A stretch of DNA of 64,000 nt, taken from positions 256,001-320,000 of the forward strand of contig JAMWET010000628.1 in the NCBI GenBank assembly GCA_024036415.1. The letters run 5' to 3'. This DNA comes from Prochilodus magdalenae. Its lineage: Eukaryota; Chordata; Actinopteri; Characiformes; Prochilodontidae. Shown here piece after piece: positions 45,800 through 57,699 of the stretch (position 1 is its first letter; the number at the start of each line of letters is the position of its first letter). The notes under the pieces are model-generated. The model did not search any database. It saw only the letters and a list, made by a program, of their open reading frames with translations, and was not told where the DNA came from. A program made the position numbers and the translations under genes.

Positions 45800-46425
45800 C
45801 CCCTGTTGCATCTCCCTCCCCGGGAGCCTTCACCCAACTACTGGGTGCATTACACTGTCCTTGCAGATATTAGCATTGTCGTTCTATGGGACTAGGGAGT
45901 CCAACCCCAATACCGCAAAACAGCCCCAGATCCATTACCCCCAAAAACTCTCATCCAACTTCATCTCATACTCTTGGCATCCACCAATCTCAGATTCGTG
46001 CATCAAACAGCAAAGTCAGATCATGTTTCCACTGTTCCAGAGACCAGTGGCAGAATGCTTTACACCGCTCTAGCTGAGGCTTGGCATTGTGCATAGTAAT
46101 CTTAGGCTGGTGTGCAGCTGCTCCCCTGCTATAAGTGATGCAACGGAGGATGTTTCTTGGCTGAGCTCTTGGCTCCTGGATGCTTCCTTTTACAATAACA
46201 GCACTCACAGTTTACCTGGGTAGATCTAGCAGGGCAGAGGTTTCACAAACTGACTGCCTATGACAGCGCTACGATTAAAGTCACCTGGGCTCTTCAGTAT
46301 GAGCCATTCTACCGCCAGTGTAGGTTTGATGGCATTGCTATGAGCTGTCAGCAATGGGTGTGGCTGAAACTCCTGAGCTCAATACTTAAGGGAGCTGTCC
46401 ACATACTTTTGACACTGCATGCTTT
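45800..46425 (-). mobile_element. Degenerate Tc1-like element, family T4
   Basis: On the minus strand, in shifting frames, it reads a helix-turn-helix remnant SAVIVKGSIQEPRAQPRNI, then HQPKITMHNAKPQLERCKAF and HWSLEQWKH, which match the linker leading to the first catalytic Asp of Tc1-type transposases. Further remnants follow of the region after it (GLFCGIGVGLPSPIE). The right end contains CTGTCCACATACTTTTGAC near 46410, the terminal-repeat motif. It is much decayed and lacks an intact frame. Confidence 0.7.
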
Positions 46426-46888
46426 TACAATGCTTAGCAATCCAGTAACCGCAGAAAATCAGGTTTTGTCAGAAAGCCGTTGAACCGTTTACTTGTACTT
46501 GCGTAATCAGAGAATGGGAGAACATGGGTAATTGGATTTCCGCTTTGGAGCCGAGCAGTAACCTCACAGATTATGATGTGATGTAAATGTAACAGAAAAC
46601 TCATATTGTATGAACGTACATCATATACACATGTTCGGGTTACACATAGTTGGCTTCAGCGTCGTCCCATCTCACTCAAATCCAGCTCTCCGGATTTCAT
46701 GGCCAGATTTCTAGGGCTTAATCTGATCTGAGAAAAAGGAATACACTGCTTACGTGACCACCTTAATCACATCAAAAACCTGCAGGCATGTGACATTAAC
46801 ATGCTGTCCGTTATGTATTTCTTTCTGTGGGATAGCAAAACGATTGAGCAGTTTTTAAGGTAAACACATGATTGGTTTAACTGGTATA
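46426..46888. other. Single-copy-looking sequence
   Basis: No feature was recognised. Confidence 0.4.
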
Positions 46889-47054
46889 GGGCGGCACGGT
46901 GGTGCAGTGGGTAGCGGTGTCACCTCCCAGCAAGACAGGCCTGGGTTCACCCCAGTTTCCTCTGGGGCAGCCTGTCCAGGGTGGTGCCTGCTTTCTGCCC
47001 AATGAGCGCTGGGATAGGCTTCAGCACCCTCAGCAACCCAGAAGGATAAGTGGC

Positions 47055-47970
47055 TCAGAGTTTCTCAACCCTCCGTGACCTGTACTCAAGAGGAAGCATT
47101 TGTTTGTAGTGGGCCAGAAATGTCATATACAACCATTTTGTGTTAAGTATATGATCTACATATATGTACAGGGGTTGGACAATGAAACTGAAACACCTGG
47201 TTTTAGAACACAATCATTTATTAGTATGGTGTAGGGCCTCCTTTTGCGGCCAATACAGCGTCAGTTCGCCTTGGAAATGACATATACAAGTCCTGCACAG
47301 TGGTCAGAGGGATTTTAAGCCATCCTTCTTGCAGGATAGTGGCCAGGTCACTACGTGATGCTGGTGGAGGTTCGTCCTTCTTGGTGGTATGCTGACATTA
47401 TACCGTGTGGATACCGTGGCTCTTGATACATCACAAAGACTTGCTGTCTTGGTCACAGATGCGCCAGCAAGACGTGCACCAACAATCTGTCCTCTTTTGA
47501 ACTCTGGTATGTCACCCATAATGCTGTGTGCATTGCAGTATTTTAAGCAGAACTGTGCTCTTACCTGCTAACTGAACCTTCACACTCTGCTCTTACTGGT
47601 GCAATGTGCAATTAATGAAGATTGTCCACCAGGCTGGTCCAATTTAGCCGTGAGACCGCCCACACTAAAATGACAGGTGGTTCAGTTTCATTGTGCAACC
47701 CCTGTATATATATATATATATATATAATGTACAAATAAAAAACATCGCGGTGGCAGCAGGTAAATTAAACATCTTCAGTTTGAGACTATCGTCATTGGCT
47801 GGCCACCAAAGGAGGGGTTTCCTGGGGTGCTTTCATGGATCCTTTTGTTCAGACTTGGACATACCATAACTTTCCGTCAAGCAAATTACTCTGAGAAATT
47901 CTATTTATGAACTTTGATTTTAGTTTTCTGCTGGGGCGGGCCTTGTGGCGAAAAAGCTAGAGAACCCCTG
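47055..47970. mobile_element. hAT-like element nested in a family U repeat
   Basis: The left end is CAGAGTTTCTCAACCC and the right end is the inverse of CAGGGGTTCTCTAGC, like the CAG-starting terminal repeats of hAT/Charlie-type elements. It interrupts the family U repeat and contains T1 copy D. Without that MITE it would be about 380 bp and non-coding. No clean 8-bp target duplication was found, so the superfamily is tentative. Confidence 0.5.
47169..47704 (-). mobile_element. Tc1-derived MITE, family T1, copy D
   Basis: Complete copy from CAGGGGTTGGACAATGAAAC to GCAACCCCTG, flanked by TA. On the minus strand a 71-codon frame begins [13 protein letters not shown] and continues [20 protein letters not shown], the best preserved helix-turn-helix reading in the family. 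It then runs out of frame at a small insertion. There is no catalytic region. Confidence 0.9.
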
Positions 47971-48151
47971 ACTTAGAAGATGAATGAGTGATTGATACAT
48001 AGGCCAATTTTGAAAGTTTCAACATGACGTCATGCAATCTCTATAAATCATTTACAGCCCTACAGAAAAAAAAAACAGACACAAAACAGACTTTTTCACT
48101 TTATTATTTAAATATTAACTTTAAGTGCAGATGTCTGTCTTTATCTCTCAG

Positions 48152-48293
48152 GTATGTGCCTCATTTGTGAGGTGTGGAAAGTGTTCCATAGCTACTGTGG
48201 TATGGCACGGTCTCCAGAGGCTGGTGAGACAGTTGCATGTCTGGCACTGCACTCCACTCCAGATGGGCTACTGTCAGTCGGTACATCGATTTG
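48152..48293 (+). CDS. Candidate internal coding exon (unidentified, WD-repeat-like)
   Basis: A pyrimidine tract ending TTATCTCTCAG precedes this 142-bp stretch, and TTG|GTATGC follows as a possible donor. In the open frame it reads CLICEVWKVFHSYCG near the start and GETVACLALHSTPDGLLSVG toward the end. That alternation of hydrophobic strands with a DGLLSVGTS turn resembles one blade of a WD40 or similar beta-propeller. It would enter in phase 1 and leave after two bases of a codon, which matches the phase needed by the exon at 51170. The CAG|GTATGT at its left edge could instead be read as a donor, which would remove this exon. Identity is unknown. Confidence 0.3.
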
Positions 48294-49029
48294 GTATGCC
48301 TCACACATCCTGGGTTCAGAGTCTTTAAGGAAACCATAGAGAAGCTTTAATAAAGTGTGGATCTAGAAGAGGGAAGTGATTGCGCTCTGGGTGTGAGTGG
48401 GTGTGTGTTTTGGAGTTCAGTCGAGGATTAAGCATATAGGACATCCCATTTGCATCATGCTGGGTGGAATTATAATAAGCTGCGCTGCTCTCACTCAACT
48501 TTCTCTTGGAAGTTTTTTAACCTATGGATTTGTATGGGATCATCTCAGTGTGAGAAGAATGCTGATTGGCTCTAATTGTTGGGCTTGCGAACGTTATTGT
48601 CCCTATGATTGTCTGTTATGATTATGTTCCCAAGATTTAAATACAGTTTATAAGACCAAGCTGGTGTGTTCATAATGAAATGTGCCATGCTGTTGTAGTA
48701 TGATATGATCGCCAGCATCAGAGTCTATAGCATTGTGTCTATGGTATCAACAAACGCAGGTTGTCACTGTGTGTGGTTAACTGTCCAGTTCCAGAGCATG
48801 TGAATTTTGTTCTGGGTATTTCCCCCCAATAACCTTCGTGTCAGCTACAGTTGTGTGCAAAAGTCTAAATGCAAATTATGTTTTCATGGTTTAGGTGAAA
48901 GTAAGTTAACATATCCGGTACTGGAAGCTGAATTACATAAATCTAACTTATCTATGATATTAATAATAATAATTATAGTGCCCAAAAAGCACTAACTGCC
49001 CCTAACCTCCTGCAAAAACCTCAAAATCA
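48294..49029. other. Putative intron or intergenic DNA
   Basis: No feature was recognised apart from short AAT repeats near 48960. Confidence 0.4.
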
Positions 49030-49135
49030 GTGGACCTGCTGAAAAGGCTTTTTAGAATGAAATTGAGCATTACCAGTAAAGAATGGTTTCTCCTGTAAAG
49101 CTGCAATTTATGACTTATGGACCGTCACTATATAT
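49030..49135. mobile_element. Possible MITE family G end fragment
   Basis: CTCCTGTAAAGCTGCAATTT followed by GGACCGTCACTATATA resembles the right half of the family G element at 32533-32790, with a diverged terminal repeat. Confidence 0.4.
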
Positions 49136-49365
49136 GAAAAAATGATGTATAAACGGTTCTTGCCAAAGATATATAAAACTATTGCACATATCAAGGAGAT
49201 CAGAAGTTTCTCTTTTATTTTTTTGTCCAAGTTTGGAAAATTCTGCAAATAAATGCTGCATATAAATATTTATGTATTAAAATATGAAGATATATGATTT
49301 CTGTGTAATGGATATAAAGCTGTGGAAAAATTTAAGAGATCACCTAAAAATGGTCAGTGTCTCTA
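49136..49365. other. AT-rich spacer
   Basis: No feature was recognised. Confidence 0.4.
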
Positions 49366-49585
49366 CCCTTATAAAACGATAATATATGGCAACGTATTGG
49401 AAAATATAGTGCAATATATTAAATAATACAATGTCATATATGGGAAACAAGTGCATATATTTTGCATATATTTATATAGTGATAAATATATTACAATATA
49501 TTGTATAATACATAAGGAACTGCCGCTTTTCATATATTGTATGTATGGTAGTATAATATATTTACTTATATATTGTAATAAATGT

Positions 49586-49618
<33 letters not shown>

Positions 49619-49887
49619 CAAACACATATGGAGAAATACATATGATGTCTATTACATATAAAATGAAATATATTACAATATATATAAGTAAATAAATCAT
49701 AATACCATACATACAATATATGAAAAGCGGCAATTCCTTATGTATTATACAATATATTGTAATATATTTATCACTATATAAATATATGCAAAATATATGC
49801 ACTTGTTTCCCATATATGACATTATATTATTTAATATATTGCTCTATATTTTCCAATACATTGCCATATATTATCGTTTCATAAGGG
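49366..49887. mobile_element. Palindromic AT-cored MITE, copy 2 (complete)
   Basis: It starts CCCTTATAAAACGATAATAT and ends with the inverse (ATTATCGTTTCATAAGGG), flanked by TA on each side. The arms of about 220 bp are inverted copies across nearly their whole length, with a (TA)n core at about 49590-49616. It is the complete version of the element at 1866-2405. There is no coding capacity. Confidence 0.85.
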
Positions 49888-51169
49888 TAGATGTACAGGT
49901 TCTGGGTTTGTGTTGGACCAGAATTCCTCAGTTCTGTGTTATTCTATACACTACTGGAAACATGTCTCCCAAACTCCAGATCAGATATTGTATTAGATCT
50001 GTTTATTTAGAAAATCACTAATGACCTCCAGAAGCCTGTTTTTAGAAGCATGCTTGCTCTGCGTCTCACCCCAGCCACCACTCGCCAGTCTCTCTGTAGG
50101 TCACTTGAGGTCATCTTACGGTGGTTAAGGGACATTGGAATGAGGTGGCGCTCATCACGGCCAGTAGAGCGTGGGTTTGGCCCTCTGCCAGTCTGTAGCT
50201 GTGTTGTCCTGTGTGTTTACTGCTTGACCTTGTTCTTATGAACCAGACGCTCACTGTATCTGCCAGTAAAGCTAGAACCCAACCTTCTGTTCCTCACTGA
50301 GAACCTGCTGTACATGTGGAGATGCTGATCTAAGAAGAAAAAGGAGTGGTCTCTTATTTATTTCCAGAGCTGTTTATAATTATGCCCACTTAGAAAATCA
50401 TGAAATCATGGAATTTGATCTGGGGCATCCAAACTTTTGCGTATGACTGAAAAAGGTTATTGTTTTGTTATTGAAGTAACTTATAGTAAGAGTGACCTTC
50501 ATTTTAAAGTAACTTACTATCATTAATACACTAACATAAGTACACAGAAGCAACCAAATTAAATAAATAAATAAATACAATTATTTTGCATACAACTGTG
50601 CACAGAACAAAGCTAACAGTTTGGAATAACAGTTTGTTCATTAAATGATGCAATAGGGGAGAATTAGGAAAACTGGACTTTCGTGAAAGAAAAAAAATGA
50701 ATTTTTTGGTCTATCCAAGCTCCGCCCACAAATACATTTTTATTGATAAGTTGGGCATTTTTAATAAGATGCTGGTGTAACTCCCATTGAATGTGCTGAA
50801 TTTGAGTCGAAGTTGAGTTTAGTGTTGCTACATTGTTAAGCTCTAGTTTAAAAAGACTACGATGTCGCAGCTAATCTGAAACCATGCTAACACTATACTC
50901 AGTGTGACCTTTCACACAAATTCAAAATAAATTCTGAAATAAATACCAAACTCTAAATGTCTATATTTGGCTAAAATCCTCAGTTTGAGTCACTAGCCTG
51001 ATGGGAATTTTCTTTTGTCCAACCTGGCAGCGCATTTGCTGGTGGAACCCAAACAAGCCAGTTTAGTCATGTCACCAGCTACATGCTAAGTGACCCCCAA
51101 CTTCAGTGAGCTACAATATAAACGCACCTGTACCTGGCTAAAAAACGTCTTCCTGTGTTTCATTTACAG
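49888..51169. other. Putative intron or intergenic DNA
   Basis: No repeat was recognised. If the exon at 51170 is real, this is the end of its upstream intron. The last bases are a good acceptor (CTTCCTGTGTTTCATTTACAG). Confidence 0.4.
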
Positions 51170-51512
51170 CGCTGTGCGTCTTGATCATGAGAGACTGACC
51201 CGTCAACGAAAGGATCTCCAAAGCAAAGAACCCGTTACGACTACCAGTCGGCTTAGGCGTTCAGACTGGACCCGACTCCAAGGAACCAAAAGACCCGATG
51301 ATGTCCTCCCATGTCCTCCCAGAGTGACCATTGCTGGACAACGAAAGGAGAGCGTGGACACTGCTTGCTCTTCCACCACCAGTAAGACAGGAAGTCCACC
51401 TTCAAGCCAGGCATCAATCACTTCTTATGTCCCGCCCCCCCTTATGAATGCCTTAAAGACACAGTACACTACATCTCTGCGCAGAGGGATACAGAGTAGG
51501 AGACTTCTTTAA
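51170..51512 (+). CDS. Candidate last coding exon of an unidentified gene
   Basis: A polypyrimidine tract ending TTTCATTTACAG stands directly before this 343-bp stretch. It stays open for 114 codons to a TAA. The first base completes a codon begun in an earlier exon. The predicted tail is basic and rich in Ser, Thr and Pro: ERLTRQRKDLQSKE early, TSKTGSPPSSQAS in the middle, and SYVPPPLMNALKTQYTTSL before a basic end (RRGIQSRRLL). This looks like a disordered C-terminal tail. No tandem repeat or mobile element overlaps it, which sets it apart from other frames in the window. No catalytic domain is visible, and I do not recognise the protein. The frame extends upstream into presumed intron, so the ATG at 51090 is probably not a start. 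Confidence 0.5.
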
Positions 51513-53200
51513 ACGAAAAAAAAGCTTGACTTTTCTTTTTTTTTTACCTTTATTTTATTTTCTTTACGTGTGAACATGTGTCTTGTATGAAACAGATGTG
51601 AATATTTTAATATAATAGAGAAATATTTGTTTGGTTGTAATATGGACACTTGATTCCGTTGGGTGGGCTTGGTGAGAGATTTGTGAAGCGGGTATAAGGC
51701 TGTGCTCTCTGTCTGCAGTGTCTAGATTTTTTTAATCTCCTCCTTCTGTTTCCACCCGAAACCGTGAGCTTGAAGGACGAGAGCTGGCAAGCAGGCCGCC
51801 TGATGTCAGCTTGGAGTCGTCCCAGGGCCTTTCATTAGCGGCGTATTCACGCTGGATCAAAACCCATATCGCTTCCCTCGCCACTGGACTCAGTATCATG
51901 CCACTGCTGTCAGAGGAAGCGGTAACATCGTCTCGCCAACTACAGAATCCTTAGGAGGTTAGATAAACTTGTGCTGGTCCAGTTATGAAAGTTGTTTAGA
52001 GTCTGAGTATCTCACATCAGTATGTATAGCTAGTATTGGTAGCTGCCAACTGTTACAAACAAGCAAACAAAAAACAAAAACGACAAGGAGCTACAGGGTT
52101 TCCTCAGGAAGAACAGGACAGGGTCATGGGTTAGAGGATGAAGGATTGGGCTATCAGGTGCCATGGACATCTGGTTGGGCTTCGCCTGTGCCGACTGTTG
52201 TGTGTACATCACGAGCGTCTCTTTCGCATCATCATATGCAAACACAGTCCGTGCCGCGTGGCCCCGCTTTTAAACGTCGCTAATCGAGTTAACATAATCA
52301 GCAGGGATATGAACCATTGGCCTGGCAACAATTACCATTCACAGTGCAATATAGCAATCAGTACCATTTGGTATTATATGATGTGATGGATGACCCAGCT
52401 GTCTGGTGGGGTGCCTCATCCATTACTCTGCATTTAGCAAACATGCATACAGACAGGGTCACAAGAGGCAGGCGAATCTATCTGCTTAAATTAGGAATGT
52501 AATTCCGGTTGTAAATTACAGCAACGGAAAATTGTAGCCTGGAAACCTGCTGATGCAAGAGCACAAGCACTTACAGTTTAACTTCTTAGCGTTAGAAAAT
52601 ACACTGAATGTACTTGAGTGTTCCGCATCAGTAAAATACATCGACACCATTTCGTCTTTCAGTTTGCCTACCGTTGGCAACAACTGTGTTGGTGTAATGC
52701 GTCGTATTCACAGGAAAATGATGTATACATATTAGTCAAGTAAATTCGGTTTATTTTCATTATACTCTTGTGAAAATAAAGGTTCCTAAATGGGTCTTGG
52801 GCTGGATATACAGCACTAGGAAAAGTCTTTAATTGGGGTGGAGATGTTATATTATATGGAGGTTCTTCAAGCTTTAAAATGGTTCTATATACATGCATGG
52901 CATAAGTGGTTCTAATGAGAGGTGGATCTGGTAAAAGGTCCTTTGCTGTGTTTACATGTTGCTATTGAAAGAAAACTGAAACAATGAGCGATAGCACAAA
53001 AACGATGGTATAGAGGCCTCACAGGCAGATATGGTAATAGCCAGTGGTCACGTTATGTCTGGGTCCACACACGTTTGCCACTGTGGAATGATGGCTCCAA
53101 TGGCATCTCAGCATTAAGTAACTGAACCAATACCACAGGATAAAAAGGAACTTACTAAATTCAGTATAATCAAAACTGTAGTTTAATCGATAACCATATA
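51513..53200 (+). other. Sequence after the candidate last exon, possible 3' UTR and single-copy DNA
   Basis: AATAAA occurs at about 52775 in GAAAATAAAGG. Nothing canonical is closer to the stop codon. The stretches 51660-51960 and 52280-52560 are repeat-free with balanced composition and may be conserved non-coding DNA. I see no further coding frame. Confidence 0.3.
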
Positions 53201-53733
53201 CAGGGGCTGGACAATGAAACTGAAACACCTGGTTTTAGACCACAATCATTTATTAGTATGGTGTAGGGCCTCCTTTTGCGGCCTATACAGCGTCAGTTCG
53301 TCTTGGGAATGACATATACTGCGTCCTGCACAGTGGTCAGAGGGATTTTACGCCATTCTTCTTGCAGGATAGTGGCCAGGTCACTACGTGATGCTGGTGG
53401 AGGTTCGTCCTTCTTGGTGGTATGCTGACATTACCCTGGATACCGTGGCTCTTGATACATCACAAAGACTTGCTGTCTTGGTCACAGATGCGCCAGCAAG
53501 ACGTGCACCAACAGTTTGTCCTCTTTTGAACTCTGGTATGTCACCCATAATGTTGTGTGCATTGCAGTATTTTGAGCAGAACTGTGCTCTTACCTGCTAA
53601 CTGAACCTTCACACTCTGCTCTTACTGGTGCAATGTGCAATTAATGAAGATTGGCCACCAGGCTGGTCCAATTTAGCCATGAGACCTCCCACACTAAAAT
53701 GACAGGTGTTTCAGTTTCATTGTCCAACCCCTG
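53201..53733 (-). mobile_element. Tc1-derived MITE, family T1, copy E
   Basis: Complete copy from CAGGGGCTGGACAATGAAAC to GTCCAACCCCTG, flanked by TA. The minus strand keeps the helix-turn-helix remnant. The 70-codon + frame at 53388-53600 is its shadow. Its length and structure match copies C and D, with few differences, suggesting recent spread. Confidence 0.9.
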
Positions 53734-54688
53734 TATATAGGCTTTTTAATATCAGAACTGGACAAAAGCTCATCCTAGGATCGGACCCTTTTCCAAGACC
53801 ATCACTGCTGCAAAAGGACTGAAAGCATATTAGCACTGTCCATAGAAAAACAGGTATCTCCAGTTGTGTTGATTTTTGCATTTAGGCATCATGTAAACCC
53901 ATCCACGGAATCTGATATGCAGTTTGGAATCAGTTAGATAGGGAATATCCAAAACTAGAGAAAGAAGAAAGTTGGAGAGAACCTAAAACTGAATATTCCA
54001 TGCTGCTATTGCTATTGCCATCTCCACCCCATTGAAACCTCAGCATTAGTGACTCGAAGGACCCCCCCCCAAAAGACCCCATTTTGGGACCTTTATTTTA
54101 AGAAGTGTAGTAGTACTAAAGATTTGAGCTGTACTTTAGCATTGGTTGCTGTCATGCCCAAACAAGCATATGGGCATGGTGGGTGGATACGGAGCGGAAT
54201 CCCTTTTAAGCGATTTGGTTAGGCCACTGTTCTTGCTTGGTGTTTAGCATTGTCACTTCTTACTGTCACTGCTGACTGAACTGCCTGCTTAATTTATCAA
54301 GCCACTCTGCCTGGCTAACAGAAAAGGCTCTGAGTTTGATTCTGGGCGTATAAGGCTAAGGAATCAAGGCCAATGCTTCAGCATCCACGAGCGCTTCCGA
54401 ACAGTTTAAGCTCAAATTTAATCTGAGCTTTTATAACCCCATGCTGCAAGCGGTGCCCTCGCAGCCACGGCAGCAAAGTACAGGATCACGCAGTGACAGA
54501 GCAACAATAATCTCCGACCACCACCAACATATCCCCCTCCTACCCCACCACACCCCCCTACACCAAACCCCGTCAGCTCACACAAACAGCGCCTGCAAAA
54601 TCGCATCCTCACTTCACAAACCCTTTCAGTACGGAAGAGAGGCAAAGCTGCTTGTGAATAACACTAAACACCCTCTGTAACTTCCACA
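53734..54688. other. Single-copy-looking sequence with a small MITE G end
   Basis: AAAACAGGTATCTCCAGTTG at about 53848 matches the terminal repeat of family G; only this end is present. A short poly-C run lies at about 54062-54070. Nothing else was recognised. Confidence 0.4.
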
Positions 54689-54790
<102 letters not shown>

Positions 54791-55204
54791 TCTGTCTTCC
54801 TTTGCTTATCTAACACATTCAAGCATGCATGCAGGCGTGAGCAGTCTTGCATTCACTCTTTTCTCCCTCCCTCACGCTCCCCCCTCTCTCTCTCTCTCTC
54901 TCTGTCTGTGTCTCTGTGTGTGTCTCTCGCTCTGCCACAACCGCACCTGCCGGAATCAGCTCAGAATAGAGATAAGCCTGTCAGAGACGTTACGTAAAAG
55001 GATGCTGTGGAGTTTTCTTAAGTGAAATATTTGAAATTATAGCTCATATCTAAAAGAATGAAGCAGCTGCTTTGTTTGTCATGGTGAGAGAAAAAAAATG
55101 CATTCAATTCATCTGTATGCAAATACGGAGGTGTATTATCTATTTTTTTAAATCTAGCCTTGACTCTTATATAACCAAAGTTGAATTGAAATTCTGTTCT
55201 ATGT

Positions 55205-55222
55205 CGAAGACTCTCTCTCTTT

Positions 55223-55256
<34 letters not shown>

Positions 55257-55285
55257 GTCTGTCTCACCGTCTCTCTTTCTCTCTC
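55205..55285. repeat. (CT)n-rich tract
   Basis: CT repeats interrupted by CTCGCTCG and CTGTCTGT submotifs. Confidence 0.9.
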
Positions 55286-57699
55286 TTCCTTTGGAGATAT
55301 AGACCTAGTGAGGGTAGATGCACATTAAACATATGTACATAAAGCAGATGTCTATTTTAATGTGTCCTGTTAGGGAAACCTTGTGCGTCACCTGGGAAGT
55401 TCTTCTCTTTTTTGACTGTTAGGGATCTCCAGCCACCCCCCAACCCAACCACCCCACCAACCGACCTCCTCCCAAACACCCAACCCGCCCCCCAAACCCC
55501 ATTTTCTGGTCATCTTCCTGTCTTCAGGCTCTGTGTAATCCATACATCCGTTCTGATCACTCTAGTGGCGGTGAATGCTAGTTCTACCCACCAGGAACTC
55601 TCTCTCCCTCTTTCTTTCTTTCTGTCCTCCTTTCCTTCTTTCCTCTGTATGTCTCTCTTTACCACGCTCTCCTCCTCCTTGTTTGTTTTCGGTTTTATTT
55701 TGGTTTTAGCTGACCAGGCTCTCTAGCAAAGAGGCTCAGCGGAACTTTCCATCCACCTGATGAAAAGGTGCAGGTGGATCGGTGCTGGTGAGCCGGACGC
55801 AGGGCAACGTGTCACGTCACATGTCGTAGACGCGCATGTGACACAACCATGTAAATACGTGCTAGCAAGATAATGATGTCACCATGGCACGTTGCTCTGG
55901 GCTCCCCCGCAGCGGACTGGGACAGTTTCAAGCGAACAAAGCTCCTTACCAACCCACAATGCAACGCGCATGACTCTCGTTGTACATCCAGTCAAGAGCC
56001 AAGAATTCTCATCCAACCACAAAAAAAGGGAGAGGGGTCTGCGTTACCATGGACACTCGGCCAGCGCTGATTGGTCGGCTAGTTTTTTTTTTTCTTCCGA
56101 AGGAAGAGGAAGAGTCGCTTGGAGAGCGGGAGGAGAGTTACTTGATGGGGCAAAATCAATGCTGGTCGCATACAGCGCATTTTCTGATTGATTTGATCAG
56201 TCGATAGCTTTGTTCAGATACAGCTTCCCTCGTTCAACTGATGTATGGGCCTGTTACTTCTGCTAAATGATTCTGTCCAATAAACAAGGCGCAGGTAAAC
56301 CAAATGAAGAGTCTTGTGGAAGCTTAGAGGAGATGATACAACACAAAGTACCACCAACACAGAGAGGGAACTATCTCAATCCCAGCTCATTAGCACTGTC
56401 TTTCTCAACCATAATCCAGTAACAACCATAGTGCCTCTGAATTAGAATATCAAATAAACCGAAGCTTACTTTTTTCAAAAGGACCAATAAATGGAAGCAT
56501 GGGCTATGACCGAAATGGGTTTGGATTTTAGGCTGCTGTTACACACGTCAAGGTCTAAATGGTTAAATGGTATTCCAGGGCATTACCGTCTTCCACAGCA
56601 TCATTTCAGTAGAGCACCATAGATTACTGTACTGGGTAAATCTGTACCACAGCGCATTGGAAGTCTCTATTTTGGTGGCCTACCAGATCTTGCATGGTTG
56701 TTAGGAGCCCCAATTACTCTATGTCTTCTGTTTTTGCGGTAACAACGTAGGTATCACTCACTACCTAGCTATGTTGGTGATGGATTTCAATTGCGGATGT
56801 AGAAGAGATGGAGGTGCATCATCTTGCCCTCCAGATAGCTACTCTATCAAATCACGGCTCACAATTCTTTGACTAGCTCCCAGAACTTACGTCACTCTGG
56901 ATTTGACATGGTTATCGCTTGTTGCGTTTCAGGTAATACGAAAGACACTTTGGAATCCGATTTGAGACTAATCTGAAAAAAATCTGATCAGAAGCATCTC
57001 CAAATATGATTCCGGATGAGATTTCACCATCCCAAATTTAATCTATAGCAAAAGTCATGAACTTCATCAAAGGATTTTGTGCAAATTGTTAAAAATGTCA
57101 ATGTCTTTGCTGACAAATGAATGAAGCTGCACCTAATTGGAGTTTTAATTTGACATTAAATAAACAAAAGGGTTGTCTTGGTACTGTAGGGTATGCATGG
57201 TACTATATACCAAGTTAACATAGCTAATGTTAACGCTGGTCACAGAAGCCACTGAAACACTAAACCTATTAAAGCTACACCTTCCTATCACAGGCTTTCT
57301 TATTAAAAGAGGTCTTGCAACGGTGCTTTAGAAGAAGCCAAATGTACTGTAACTATGGAAGACTAATCCCAACATGTAGAGCTAAAGACATGCCTGGTTT
57401 TAATCCTCCTACTCTGTTTGTGGTAGTACTATGTCACAAGATTGGCTTGTTTTCCTCAAAACCTTATTATTATCTCTATATAATGACATTTTAAATAGCA
57501 TTATTTCAAGATAATTTAAGGCTTTTGAGAATCTAAGTAATTATTTCAATATCACAAGTCATTATTGGCAACTTTTCTACAAGATCAGAGTTTGGTACCC
57601 TTTTTCATTGTTATGCATTACATATCTGTGGCGTCTGTGCAGATCAAAAATTCATCTGGATTTGTCAAAAATCAGCTTTGGGCTGGCAGTCTGAACTCC
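55286..57699. other. Single-copy sequence with a promoter-like segment near 56070
   Basis: A C-rich low-complexity block lies at 55430-55500. The stretch 55880-56170 has more CpG than its surroundings and an inverted CCAAT box (GCTGATTGGTCGG at about 56066), features of some vertebrate promoters. No downstream exon was recognised. The remaining 1.5 kb shows nothing. Confidence 0.3.

Larger units (their letters stand above)
46889..48000 (+). mobile_element. Family U repeat split by nested insertions
   Basis: The head and body (GGCGGCACGGTGGTGCAGTG to GAAGGATAAGTGGCT) lie at 46889-47054. The tail (CTTAGAAGATGAATGAGTG) resumes at about 47972. Without the intervening DNA the join would read as the normal family U tail. 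The insert is a hAT-like element that itself contains a T1 MITE. Confidence 0.65.

Noticed and set aside
45415..45837. 140-codon minus frame as a gene
   Set aside because: No recognisable domain, and it overlaps an LTR-like or promoter-like segment on the other strand.
47304..47519. Small helix-turn-helix protein as a domesticated host gene
   Set aside because: The frame sits inside a MITE with terminal repeats and four sister copies carrying different disruptions, so it is a transposase relic.
48132..48151. A 20-bp micro-exon ending CAG|GTATGT
   Set aside because: It would be an alternative to the exon at 48152, but the segment is too short to support and no partner exon was recognised.
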